From positions 1 through 42,360 of the forward strand of contig CAJOHR010000012.1 of NCBI GenBank assembly GCA_905234425.1: a stretch of 42,360 nt of DNA, given 5' to 3'. The notes below the pieces were generated by a model, which was not told the origin of the DNA, made no database searches, and worked only from the letters and a program-made list of their open reading frames with translations. Positions 1-7,708 of this stretch are shown piece by piece. Position 1 is the first letter of the stretch. The number at the start of each line of letters is the position of its first letter. Made by a program: the position numbers and the translations under genes. The stretch comes from an uncultured Oscillospiraceae bacterium. Its GTDB lineage: Bacteria > Bacillota > Clostridia > Oscillospirales > Oscillospiraceae.

Positions 1-661
1 AAACGGGACGCATTCGCCAATCCTAGGCTGAGCAGCACACCCAACGCAGAAAAGCCTCCCTGGATATTGGCATTGTTAAAAATGCCCTGAAGGCGGTTGT
101 CTTTCAAGCTGTCAAGGCCCGTATAATCGCTAGTGACGTGCTCAAACAAAGAGATTACAGCGCGGTTAATAACCCCGTCTGAAACAATGTCCAGACTGAT
201 CAGGCTTCCCATGGTGACACACACCGCCAGGACTGTGGCCATCCATTGGCCTTTCACTTTTTCGTTCTTCGGAGACAAGGCAAGCAGGGTGACCGCCCCG
301 CAGAATGCAATCAGAACCTTCAGGAACTCGCTGAGGGCGAACTTGCCGGACACGGCATAGAACGTGGAAATCCCGTCAATCAAAACATACAGAGATAAAG
401 AAATCAGCGGAATCCAGATCCGATCCCGCAGTGTTTTATATCGCATGGCTCCGATCACCAGCATCAAAACGATGCAGAAAATTGCGCTGCCCTTCACCGT
501 GGAAGCAGAACTGAGATAGAGAATAATAAACAGCAGCACACCCGTGATGATTGAGGAGAGAAACTCGAACTCCAATGTTGGCTTTTTCTTTTCGAGCTTT
601 GCTACCGTCGCTGCGCTGGCAGTCTTTTCGCTTCCAGGGCTCTTTTTGTCTTACCGGCCAT
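1..661 (-). CDS. O-antigen ligase/polymerase-like membrane protein, 3' end outside window, apparent frameshift
   Basis: Minus-strand gene cut by the window edge. From about 637 down to 1 one frame is open and encodes several hydrophobic helices separated by short charged loops, ending with RLQGIFNNANIQGGF, which resembles the R-x-x-G-x-F-x-N-P-N motif of the O-antigen ligase/Wzy family (flippase-linked glycan polymerisation at the membrane). The best start is the ATG at 661, preceded by a good ribosome site (GAGGTGA), but it reads MAGKTKRALEAKR and hits a stop after 19 codons. Adding one A to the A5 run (T5 on the plus strand, 643-647) gives MAGKTKKSPGSEKTASAAT, which joins the long frame. 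No convincing start exists inside the long frame. So it is a decayed gene, a phase-variable gene or a base-calling error. Base composition is poorer in GC than the housekeeping genes. Family assignment rests on the partial motif and topology. Confidence 0.6.
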
Positions 662-862
662 ATCAAGGTCACCTCGGATTAATCATGTTCTTTAGCTATA
701 TGCAGAAATGAATCAGGAACTGCCCCAAAAGGCATCTGTTCATAGCAAATTCAGGATATTCACTGAAAAGAAAAATCGGGGACATGGTCATCAAAGTTTA
801 CCTTTACGGCCACCCCAGGAAATTCGATGATATGCAGTGTTTTACCCCAGATAACTTGATTC

Positions 863-891
863 ATTATACTATAAAACCCATATATAGTCAA
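863..891 (-). promoter_or_regulatory. Sigma-A promoter for the O-antigen-ligase-like gene
   Basis: On the minus strand TTGACT (891-886) and TATAAT (868-863) are separated by 17 bases. Transcription would begin near 856, leaving a leader of about 195 bases before the ATG at 661. I see no recognisable riboswitch or terminator in that leader (662-856). Confidence 0.7.
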
Positions 892-902
892 CGGGAACAT
901 GG

Positions 903-1455
903 CTTGAGTTTCCGCAGAAAAACCAAGGCAAAAACAATCCACAAAGGATTGTGTGAAAGTCGCCGAAAAAACTGAGAAAAAGAGAAGAATTACCCTTCGA
1001 ATTGTGGTAGAATAAAGGTACCAAGCAAAACCCTGCCAAACAAAAAGAAAGGTAATTCTCTATGCTGTATTCTACCACAAATGTTTTCAGAATGAAACGG
1101 TTCATCACGGCTCTCAAGACCGGAGAGGAAATTCTTTGCGGATATGCTTTTTGGAATGCTGGCGTCCGGAAGCTGTCTGCTTAGCGAGATCGCCCATGTA
1201 CTTCGAGAGGAAGCCAAGAAGATCAATGTTGTGGATCGGCTCTCCCGGCATCTGGCAGAGGGAACTCCGGAAGAAGCTCTTATAGATTATCTGAAGCTCG
1301 TTCGAGGCAGGCTTCCGAAGAATCCGGTTGTGTACATTGATGACAGCGATGTAGTCAAGCCGGAAGGGTATCATTTTGAGGCCTTAGGCCTGGTCCGTGA
1401 CGGCTCCGCCAGCACCGAAGGGAAAGCCGTATATGAAAAGGGTTATTCTCGTTAG
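903..1455 (+). mobile_element. Insertion-sequence remnant, copy 1 (left end and transposase 5' part)
   Basis: The stretch starting CTTGAGTTTCC at 903 is repeated almost base for base at 7029, marking the left edge of an insertion sequence. Inside lie about 150 noncoding bases, a 12-bp inverted repeat (1003-1014 with 1068-1079, TGTGGTAGAATA and its complement) spanning the translation start, and the 5' part of a DDE transposase gene. Homology stops near 1450 and no right end is visible, so the element is truncated. Compared with copy 2 it keeps 28 bases before the start codon that copy 2 lacks, but has lost about 26 bases after the codons for MKR. That loss breaks the reading frame. Confidence 0.75.
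1062..1455 (+). pseudogene. DDE transposase fragment, frameshifted and truncated
   Basis: Translation would start at ATG 1062 behind AAGAAAGG, reading MLYSTTNVFRMKR, then a small deletion shifts the frame. The original frame resumes upstream of MLFGMLASGSCLLSEIAH (ATG 1144) and continues through VVYIDDSDVVKPEGY and GLVRDGSAS. The DDSD is the expected first catalytic Asp region of an IS4-like DDE transposase, and DGS followed by KGY is typical of that group. The product ends artificially at a stop at 1455, before the second and third catalytic residues, so it cannot be active. Confidence 0.75.
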
Positions 1456-1504
1456 TCCCTTTAATTTACATTGCCTTTCGCCGGGGGCTTTTTACGTCTC
1501 AAAA

Positions 1505-1551
1505 GGCTCCCTCTCTGAGGGAGCTGTCGGCGAAAAAAGACTGAGGGAGCC
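1505..1551. repeat. Palindromic intergenic repeat, family A
   Basis: GGCTCCCTC (1505-1513) is mirrored by GAGGGAGCC (1543-1551), with a nested CTCCCTC/GAGGGAG hairpin and the core GCTGTCGGCGAAAAAAGAC between. It resembles short palindromic repeats I have seen scattered through Oscillospiraceae genomes (recollection, not a search). It lies in the gene-free stretch 1456-1910. Confidence 0.6.
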
Positions 1552-1565
1552 CACGGAAGCCGGGT

Positions 1566-1636
1566 GCGCAATGACAGGGTGCGGTGGGATGGATTGCCAC
1601 ACCAATGACGTCGGTCACTGGTTCGCAATGACACAG
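1566..1636. repeat. Palindromic intergenic repeat, family B
   Basis: Two near copies of TCGCAATGACA (around 1567 and 1623) flank GGATTGCCAC and an imperfect palindrome CCAATGACGTCGGTCACTGG at 1602-1621. It differs from the families on either side. No coding sequence is visible here. Confidence 0.55.
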
Positions 1637-1736
1637 GAATATTCAAAAAAAAGTAAAAACAATCGCTAGAGGGGCTGGAAATCGGCTTAATTTTGTGATA
1701 TTATTAACAATATTCGTAATTGTTCCGTCGCTTGTT

Positions 1737-1815
1737 GTCATCCTGAGCGTAAGCGAAGGATCTTGAAACCGTGAATATCGCCGGGATTCTTCGTCACTTT
1801 GTTCCTCAGAATGAC
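1737..1815. repeat. Palindromic intergenic repeat, family C (same family as the array at 41614)
   Basis: A forward half GTCATCCTGAGCGTAAGCGA (1737-1756) continues to GGATCT and is followed by an inverted half GATTCTTCG...CTCAGAATGAC ending at 1815, so the transcript would fold into one long hairpin. The same two halves, in different arrangement, build the array near the right end of the window. The AT-rich bases 1680-1735 before it contain no promoter I can defend. Confidence 0.7.
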
Positions 1816-1910
1816 AGCGACTGGACAGTTACCAATATGCATTCCATGATCGGTCAACCGCACACCTTACAGGCCATATCAAATTCCAAAGTCCGGAAAG
1901 GAGGCGCGAC

Positions 1911-3821
1911 ATGATACCACAGACCGGCTTTGACAATTACATCCTCTGGGGCGACGTGGCCGTGATTGCGATCTGCGTTGTGATCCTCATTCTGCTGGCG
2001 GCTTCCTATGTCAGCCGGACCTCAAGCCTCAATATTTTCCTCAGTATCGTCGGCTATATTATGATCGCCGCCCTGATCAACATCGTCTATCACGGCCTGC
2101 TGACAGAACGCGCAACCGGGCTTTACCTCGCCGTCTATGTGCTGCGGCTCCTCTATGAAACGCTGCTGTTCAATGTGTTCTTCCTGTTCGTGCTGTATGT
2201 CACCCAGATCACCGGCATGGCCCGCGAACAGGCCCGGCTCGTCGCCGTCGTCTCCTGTACGCTGTTTTTTGCAAGCGTTGCGGCGGATATCATTCTGACC
2301 GTCAAGGGCGTTGGCTTCCGGATCACGGAGGACGGCATGGTCTTGAACGGGATCAACATCTTTATGATCGGCTACGTTCTGTTCACTGTGCTGCTTGTCT
2401 CGCTGATGCGGCGGGTGCGGGATCTTCTGTACAAGCGGGTCATGTACGGCTTTTACGGGACCATGGCTGTTTCCCTTCTGGTCCGGTTCGGACAGTTTGT
2501 CATGAACCAATCCTCCCTGACCACCATGACCTTTGTGCTGCCGGCCATCGCCATGCTGTATATCATGCATTCCAGCCCCTACAACGTGACCCTGGGTGCC
2601 GTGGATGTTCGGGCCATGGAGGATATGGTCCGGACCATGCATCGCCGGGAGCAGGACTTCATCTTCATGAGCCTGCTTCTGCCGAAATACGATGAGGAGG
2701 GCCGGGTGCTTCCCGGTGAATATCAGGCGGTGGCCCGTAAATATGCGGCGGACTACTTCCGGAAGGGATTCCTGTTCCAGCTCAGCAACGGCCACGTGGT
2801 TCTGATGGCCCCAAAATACTGCAATCCCAACTACGAGGAGCTGATCCAAAGCATCCTCCGCGACTTTGACCGGCAGTATAAACGCTACCGCCAGGCCTTC
2901 AAGGTGGTGGTGGGCGAATCCATCGAGGAGATCAGCCGGAAAAACGAATATGCCAGCCTGATCATAAGCGTCGAGCACGACATGCCGGATAACACGGTGC
3001 GCAGAGTGCGCCAGAGCGACATCGACCGCTTCAACCGGGAGGGATACATACTCCGGGAGCTGGCGGACATCTATGGCAAACGCGATCTGGAGGATCCCCG
3101 GGTGCTGGCCTTCTGTCAGCCGGTATTTAATATTCGGACCGGAAGGTTTGACACGGCCGAGGCCCTCATGCGCCTGAATCTGGAGCAGACGGGGCTCATA
3201 TTCCCGGATCAGTTCATTTCCCTGGCGGAGGATCACGACTACATCCACGTGCTCACGGAAATCATCCTCCACAAGACCTGCCGGGAGATCCGGAAGCTCA
3301 CAGACGAGGGCTTCCATATCAGCCGGATCAGCGTGAATGTCTCCGTGCTGGAGCTGAAGGACGAGAGCTTCTGCGATGACATTGAGAAAATCATTGCGCG
3401 GAACCAGGTGCCCGGGGAACAGGTGGCCATCGAGCTTACGGAATCCCGCAACGAGGCGGACTTCATGGTCATGAAGCAGAAGATCGACGAGCTGCGCCAG
3501 GAGGGAATCCGGTTCTATCTGGACGACTTCGGCACAGGCTATTCCAACATGGAGCGGATCATGGAGCTGCCATTCGACATTATCAAGTTTGACCGCTCCC
3601 TGGTCATTGCCAGCGGCGCCAGCGAGCGGTCCGAGCGGATCGTGGAGAATCTGGCCCATCTGTTCCGGGACATGGAGTACTCCGTGCTATATGAGGGCGT
3701 GGAGGACGAGGCCGACGAAGCGCGCTGCCGGGAGATGTCCGCCTCCTATCTCCAGGGCTTCAAGTATTCCCGGCCCATTCCCATCGAACAGCTCCGGGAT
3801 TATGCGTCAAAGGCCGGATAA
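1911..3821 (+). CDS. Membrane-bound EAL-domain cyclic-di-GMP phosphodiesterase
   Basis: 636 residues; ATG 1911 follows a strong ribosome site (GGAAAGGAGG). Residues 1-225 form about seven hydrophobic helices, a likely membrane sensor. Residues 230-370 look like a degenerate GGDEF fold: the signature loop is replaced by LSNGHVVL, so no cyclase activity is expected. Residues 395-633 are an EAL domain that hydrolyses c-di-GMP to pGpG. Its metal and catalytic motifs are present: EALMR (E417), SVNVS, IELTES, DDFGTGYSN (from 538), IKFDRS, YEGVED and LQGFKYSRP, so activity is likely. The gene stands alone, converges on gpsA, and is preceded by repeats rather than a clear promoter. The sensed signal is unknown. 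Confidence 0.9.
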   Translation: MIPQTGFDNYILWGDVAVIAICVVILILLAASYVSRTSSLNIFLSIVGYIMIAALINIVYHGLLTERATGLYLAVYVLRLLYETLLFNVFFLFVLYVTQITGMAREQARLVAVVSCTLFFASVAADIILTVKGVGFRITEDGMVLNGINIFMIGYVLFTVLLVSLMRRVRDLLYKRVMYGFYGTMAVSLLVRFGQFVMNQSSLTTMTFVLPAIAMLYIMHSSPYNVTLGAVDVRAMEDMVRTMHRREQDFIFMSLLLPKYDEEGRVLPGEYQAVARKYAADYFRKGFLFQLSNGHVVLMAPKYCNPNYEELIQSILRDFDRQYKRYRQAFKVVVGESIEEISRKNEYASLIISVEHDMPDNTVRRVRQSDIDRFNREGYILRELADIYGKRDLEDPRVLAFCQPVFNIRTGRFDTAEALMRLNLEQTGLIFPDQFISLAEDHDYIHVLTEIILHKTCREIRKLTDEGFHISRISVNVSVLELKDESFCDDIEKIIARNQVPGEQVAIELTESRNEADFMVMKQKIDELRQEGIRFYLDDFGTGYSNMERIMELPFDIIKFDRSLVIASGASERSERIVENLAHLFRDMEYSVLYEGVEDEADEARCREMSASYLQGFKYSRPIPIEQLRDYASKAG

Positions 3822-3832
3822 TAACGTACAGA

Positions 3833-3872
3833 TAACGGTTCCGTCGCGGTCATTCCCGCGACGGAACCGTTA
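3833..3872. terminator. Perfect 17-bp hairpin after the EAL gene
   Basis: TAACGGTTCCGTCGCGG (3833-3849) pairs perfectly with 3856-3872 around a 6-base loop. It has no T-run behind it, so it may stabilise the transcript end or assist the second hairpin that follows. Confidence 0.6.
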
Positions 3873-3884
3873 CAAACACAGAAT

Positions 3885-3940
3885 GAATGCCAAGCCCTGA
3901 TAAAAGGCGCAAAAGCGCTTTTTATCAGGGCTTGGCATTC
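3885..3940. terminator. Bidirectional terminator between the EAL gene and gpsA
   Basis: GAATGCCAAGCCCTGATAAAA (3885-3905) is mirrored exactly at 3920-3940, with GCGC-AAAA-GCGC nested at the tip. The A-rich left arm and T-rich right arm mean transcripts from either strand end their stem in U residues, as expected between converging genes. Confidence 0.75.
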
Positions 3941-3947
3941 TTCCGAA

Positions 3948-4946
3948 TCACTGGAGCCAGTTGGTCTCCACCTCATGCTTTTTGGCCCGGCCCATGAGGG
4001 CCTCGATGGCCTCCGGCACGGTCAGGTCTTCGTAGAGGGCCTGATAGGCGGCTTCGGCGATGGGCATTTCCACCCCGGTCTTTGCCGCCAGATCGTGGGC
4101 GGAGGCGGCGGCATAGTAGCCCTCCACCACGGCGCCCACCTCGTCCATGGCCTCCCTGGGTCCCTTGCCCTGGCCGATGAGGATGCCGCACCGGTGGTTC
4201 CGGGAGTGCATGGAGCAGCAGGTGACGATCAGGTCCCCCACGCCGGAGAGGCCCGCGAAGGTCTCCTTGCTGGCCCCCAGGGCCATGCCCAGCCGGGCGG
4301 ACTCCGTCAGACCGCGCGTCATCATCAGGGCTTTGGTGTTGTCCCCGCAGCCGGCGCCCTCCAGGACCCCGGCAATCAGGGCGTAGATGTTTTTGAGGGC
4401 CGCGCCCAGCTCCACGCCCACAATGTCGTCCCCGGCATAGACCCGGAACACGGGGCTCATAAAGATGCTCTGGACCTGCTCCGCCACAGCCTGGTCCCGG
4501 CAGGCCACCACGCAGCCCGTGGGAATGCCCCGGGCCACCTCCTCGGCATGGGTGGGACCGGAGAGCACCGCCACGGCGTGGCCCGTCACGTCCTCCAGGA
4601 TCTCACTCATGCGCTTGGCCGTCTCCCGCTCGATGCCCTTGGTCACGGAGACCAGGATGGTCTCGGGCCGCAGATGGGGTTTCAGCTTCTCCGCCGTCTG
4701 CCGTACCGCAAAGGAGGGCACGGCGGAGACCACCAGCGCCGCGTCCTCCGCGGCGGCCATATCCGTGGTCATGGCAATGTCCTCGGGGATGGTCACACCC
4801 TTCAGCAGAGCGTTTTCATGGTGCTCTCTGATATAGTTGATCTCGCTCTGGGCAAAGGACCAGAGGGTCACATCATTGCCGTTTTTCCGCAGCAGAAGGG
4901 CCAGTGCCGTGCCCCAGCCTCCGCTTCCGATCACTGTGATTTTCAT
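3948..4946 (-). CDS. gpsA: NAD(P)-dependent glycerol-3-phosphate dehydrogenase
   Basis: 332 residues, full length. It reduces dihydroxyacetone phosphate to sn-glycerol 3-phosphate, the backbone for phospholipids, in the cytoplasm. The N-terminal Rossmann motif is GSGGWGTALA (from residue 7). Family signatures follow: VSVTKGIE, LSGPTHAEEVARG, the catalytic lysine segment ALKNIYALIAG, and GLSGVGDLIVTC. Start ATG 4946 has AAGGGTGA six bases upstream. It is the last gene of der-plsY-gpsA, six bases after plsY, which uses its product directly. Confidence 0.95.
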   Translation of the reverse strand: MKITVIGSGGWGTALALLLRKNGNDVTLWSFAQSEINYIREHHENALLKGVTIPEDIAMTTDMAAAEDAALVVSAVPSFAVRQTAEKLKPHLRPETILVSVTKGIERETAKRMSEILEDVTGHAVAVLSGPTHAEEVARGIPTGCVVACRDQAVAEQVQSIFMSPVFRVYAGDDIVGVELGAALKNIYALIAGVLEGAGCGDNTKALMMTRGLTESARLGMALGASKETFAGLSGVGDLIVTCCSMHSRNHRCGILIGQGKGPREAMDEVGAVVEGYYAAASAHDLAAKTGVEMPIAEAAYQALYEDLTVPEAIEALMGRAKKHEVETNWLQ

Positions 4947-4952
4947 GTTCGA

Positions 4953-5594
4953 TCACCCTTTTTTATGAAATGAGAACTTGCTCTCCGTGCCGTGTAACAG
5001 TCTGCCGATATTGCTCCGATGCTGGAACACGATGAGGCCGCCGATGGTCAGGGCGCAGATCAGGCTTGGCACGTCCCGGAACACGATCCAGGTCATGATC
5101 GGGAACAGGATGCCTGTGGACACAGAGCCCAGGGACACATACCGGGTCAGGGCGGCCAGGATCAGGAAGGAGCCCCAGACCACCAGGGCCACCCGCCAGT
5201 CGATCATTATAGCGATGACGCCGCCGGACAGGATGCCCTTGCCGCCCTTGAAGCCGAACACCACCGGGAACATGTGTCCCAGCTCGCAGCACAATCCGGC
5301 AATATACTTTGCCCGGACGGCCGTGGCCCAGTCCAGTCCCGCATGACGCAGGAGCGACGCCCCCAGCATACCCAGGAGCAGGGCGAACACCGCCTTCAAC
5401 ACGTCCGCCAGAATCACCACGAAGGTGAGCCCGCCGCCGAAGGTCCGGTAGAAATTGGTCAGGCCGGCGTTGCCGCTGCCGTGGCCCCGGATGTCGTCCC
5501 GGAGGATGAACTTGGAGACCAGAATGGCCCCGTTGGAGTTGCCGAGAACATAGGGAACCACCGTCATCAGCAGGATCCCCAGGATCACCGTCAT
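4953..5594 (-). CDS. plsY: Glycerol-3-phosphate acyltransferase PlsY
   Basis: 213 residues with about five to six membrane helices. PlsY transfers the acyl group from acyl-phosphate to glycerol 3-phosphate, giving lysophosphatidic acid at the inner membrane. Diagnostic motifs are visible: GNSNGAILVSK near the N-terminus, RGHGSGNAGLTNFYRT (family consensus GSGN-x-G-x-TN) and a glycine-rich FGFKGGKGI loop. The ATG at 5594 overlaps the stop of der by four bases, implying translational coupling. gpsA, which supplies the substrate, follows at once. Confidence 0.93.
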   Translation of the reverse strand: MTVILGILLMTVVPYVLGNSNGAILVSKFILRDDIRGHGSGNAGLTNFYRTFGGGLTFVVILADVLKAVFALLLGMLGASLLRHAGLDWATAVRAKYIAGLCCELGHMFPVVFGFKGGKGILSGGVIAIMIDWRVALVVWGSFLILAALTRYVSLGSVSTGILFPIMTWIVFRDVPSLICALTIGGLIVFQHRSNIGRLLHGTESKFSFHKKG

Positions 5595-6925
5595 ACCTTG
5601 TCACCGTCCTCTCCCCGCTGCCGGATGATCAGCTTGATAGGCGTACCTTCAAAGCCGAAGGTCCCCCGGAGCTGATTCTCCAGATACCGCTGATAGGAAA
5701 AGTGAAACAGCTTGGCGCTGTTGCAGAACAGGACGAACGTAGGAGGCTTCACCCCGGACTGGGTGATATAGAACACCTTGAGCCGCCGGCCCTTGTCCGT
5801 GGGAGGCTGGACCCGGACCGTGGCGTCGGCCAGCATGCTGTTGAGGGTGCCTGTGGAGATCCGCATGGCGTTGTTGGCGGCCACGGCGTTCACGGTCTCG
5901 AAAATCTTGTCCACCCGGAGCCCCGTCAGGGCCGAGACAAACAGCACCGGGGCGTAGGTCATATAGGCCAGGGCCTCCCGGACGGACTTCTCGTACTTGT
6001 CCATGGTTTTGGAGTCCTTCTCCACCGCGTCCCACTTGTTGACCAGGATCACCGCGGCCTTTCCGGCCTCATGGACCAGACCGGCGATTTTCGTGTCCTG
6101 CTCCGTGACGCCCTCGTTGGCGTCCACCATAATGAGGCACACGTCCGCCCGGGAGATGGCGTCCACCGAGCGCATGTTGGAGAACTTCTCCACGCTGTCG
6201 TCCACTCTGGCCTTCTTCCGCATGCCGGCGGTGTCGATGAACACGTATTTCCCGTATTCATTTTCGAAGTAGCTGTCGATGGCGTCCCGGGTGGTACCGG
6301 CCACGTTGGAGACAATGACACGCTCCTCCCCCAGGATGTGATTCAAGAGGCTGGACTTGCCCACATTGGGCTTGCCCACGATGGCGACCTTGATCACGTC
6401 CTCCTCCTCGTCCTCCTCCGAGGGAGGGGGGAACTGCTCCACACACAGGTCCAGCAGATCGCCGGTACCATGGCCGTGGAAGGCGCTGACGGGCACCGGA
6501 TCGCCCAGGCCCAGGGAGTAGAACTCGAAGACCTCCGGGTCTGTGGGCCCGGTCCGGTCGCATTTGTTCACCGCCAGGATCACGGGCTTTTTGCTTTTTT
6601 GGAGCATGGTGGCGATTTCGTCGTCGGCGGCGGTGGGTCCGGTCTTCACATCGCAGACCATGACGATCACGTCCGCCGTCTCGATGGCGATCTCCGCCTG
6701 CCGGCGCATGAACCGAAGCATCTCACTGTTGGTCCTGGGCTCGATGCCGCCCGTGTCCACCAGCTCGAACTCCCGGCCGTTCCAATCGCAGTCCCCGTAG
6801 ATCCTGTCCCGGGTGACGCCGGGGGTATCCTCCACGATGGCGGTACGGCGACCGGTGAGTTTATTAAACAGCATGGACTTGCCCACATTGGGCCGTCCCA
6901 CAATGGCAACCAAGGGCTTTGCCAC
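5591..6925 (-). CDS. der: Ribosome-assembly GTPase Der (EngA)
   Basis: 444 residues with two tandem GTPase domains and a C-terminal KH-like domain, the defining Der layout; it acts in 50S subunit maturation. Domain 1: P-loop GRPNVGKS (from residue 10), DTPG, NKCD. Domain 2 (from about residue 178): GKPNVGKSSLLN, DTAGMRKK, NKWD. The C-terminal 90 residues include PPTDKGRRLKVFYITQSG. Start is GTG at 6925, favoured by an ideal AGGAGGTGG site; no closer ATG fits. It is the first gene of the operon with plsY and gpsA and has its own promoter. Confidence 0.95.
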   Translation of the reverse strand: MAKPLVAIVGRPNVGKSMLFNKLTGRRTAIVEDTPGVTRDRIYGDCDWNGREFELVDTGGIEPRTNSEMLRFMRRQAEIAIETADVIVMVCDVKTGPTAADDEIATMLQKSKKPVILAVNKCDRTGPTDPEVFEFYSLGLGDPVPVSAFHGHGTGDLLDLCVEQFPPPSEEDEEEDVIKVAIVGKPNVGKSSLLNHILGEERVIVSNVAGTTRDAIDSYFENEYGKYVFIDTAGMRKKARVDDSVEKFSNMRSVDAISRADVCLIMVDANEGVTEQDTKIAGLVHEAGKAAVILVNKWDAVEKDSKTMDKYEKSVREALAYMTYAPVLFVSALTGLRVDKIFETVNAVAANNAMRISTGTLNSMLADATVRVQPPTDKGRRLKVFYITQSGVKPPTFVLFCNSAKLFHFSYQRYLENQLRGTFGFEGTPIKLIIRQRGEDGDKV

Positions 6926-6987
6926 GTCGCCACCTCCTGTCTCTTCTGTCGTCTGTTTCCTGCGCCCTCAAAAAGGCGCTTATTGTT

Positions 6988-7016
6988 ATTATTGCATCTT
7001 TTCCCGGATAAATCAA
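6988..7016 (-). promoter_or_regulatory. Promoter for der-plsY-gpsA
   Basis: On the minus strand TTGATT (7016-7011) and AATAAT (6993-6988) lie 17 bases apart. A small GCGCC/GGGCGC inverted repeat (6962-6978) sits in the leader. The promoter's -35 box is only 13 bases from the insertion-sequence remnant at 7029. Confidence 0.55.
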
Positions 7017-7028
7017 GGAACAAAAAAA

Positions 7029-7380
7029 CTTGAGTTTCCACAGAAAAACCAAGGCAAAAACAATCCACAAAGGATTGTGTGAAAGTCGCCGAAAAAACTG
7101 AGAAAAAGAGAAGAATTACCCTTCGATTTGTGGTAGAATAAAGGTACCAAGCAAAACCCTTGCTGTATTCTACCACAAATGTTTTCAGAATGAAACGGGA
7201 AATCCTCAATTATTCGGAGAATATTTCATCACGGCTCTCAAGACCGGAGAGGAAATACTTTGCGGATATGCTTTTTGGTATGCTGGCGTCCGGAAGCTGT
7301 CTGCTTAGCGAGATAGCCCACGCACTCCGTGAGGACGCCAAGAAGGTCAATGTTGTGGATCGGCTCCCCCGGTGCACCCA
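7029..7380 (+). mobile_element. Insertion-sequence remnant, copy 2
   Basis: Near-identical to 903-1255: the same left edge CTTGAGTTTCC, the same 12-bp inverted repeat (7129-7140 with 7166-7177) and the same transposase 5' end. Relative to copy 1 it lacks 28 bases just before the start codon, including the ribosome site, but retains the codons that copy 1 has lost. Homology ends near 7370 (VVDRL). No right end is present. The stretch 7381-7534 downstream shows only a small GTTTCT/AGAAAC inverted repeat near 7494-7509. Confidence 0.75.
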
Positions 7381-7393
7381 AGAGTCATTGTAG
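7160..7393 (+). pseudogene. Transposase N-terminal fragment
   Basis: Reads MLYSTTNVFRMKREILNY onward through MLFGMLASGSCLLSEIAH to VNVVDRL, then leaves homology with copy 1 and stops as PRCTQESL. The only start is a TTG without a ribosome site, since the upstream 28 bases have been deleted. All catalytic residues are missing. It shows the intact N-terminal sequence that copy 1 has lost. Confidence 0.7.
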
Positions 7394-7534
7394 TCCTGTA
7401 AGTTCCGGTATAGGTAATCCGTCTAATTCTTTTCCTCACATCATAGGTTGTCAGTTCAAATCTCCATATTTCGTTCATTAGTTGTAAAAAATGGTTTCTA
7501 TTCAGAAACTATATTTTAGAAGGGGGCTTCCCTT

Positions 7535-7708
7535 ATGAGGCAGTCAAAAATCGAACCCGCCCAGTTTTCAGTGACAGTACCCACTGTCCTTCCCGTGAAT
7601 ATCAATGCTGCAGGCGTTATAACAACCGCCTCTGATGCCCAAATCGTAAATAACAGTGGAGCACCTGTTGTATGGATCGGAAATCACAGCTCCATGGCGG
7701 CCTTATAG
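7535..7708 (+). pseudogene. 5' fragment of a surface/structural-type protein gene, fused into the neighbour's 3' end
   Basis: ATG 7535 has a strong ribosome site (GAAGGGGG) and encodes 57 residues beginning MRQSKIEPAQFSVTVP and continuing TVLPVNINAAGVITTASDA and IVNNSGAPV. From memory, this VTVPTVLPV...NNS pattern occurs at the N-termini of larger Firmicute extracellular proteins; I cannot name the family. From about 7680 the frame runs into the opposite-strand oxidoreductase gene and stops at 7708, so it is a truncated relic. Its body was probably lost in the rearrangement that left the insertion-sequence remnant just upstream. Confidence 0.5.

Noticed and set aside
760..942. Small minus-strand ORF in the leader of the O-antigen-ligase-like gene
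   Set aside because: Its start overlaps the promoter and its N-terminal part lies in the insertion-sequence copy.
2022..3659. 545-codon open frame antisense to the EAL gene
   Set aside because: No ribosome site, biased His/Asp/Leu composition, and third positions behave as expected for a shadow of the real gene.
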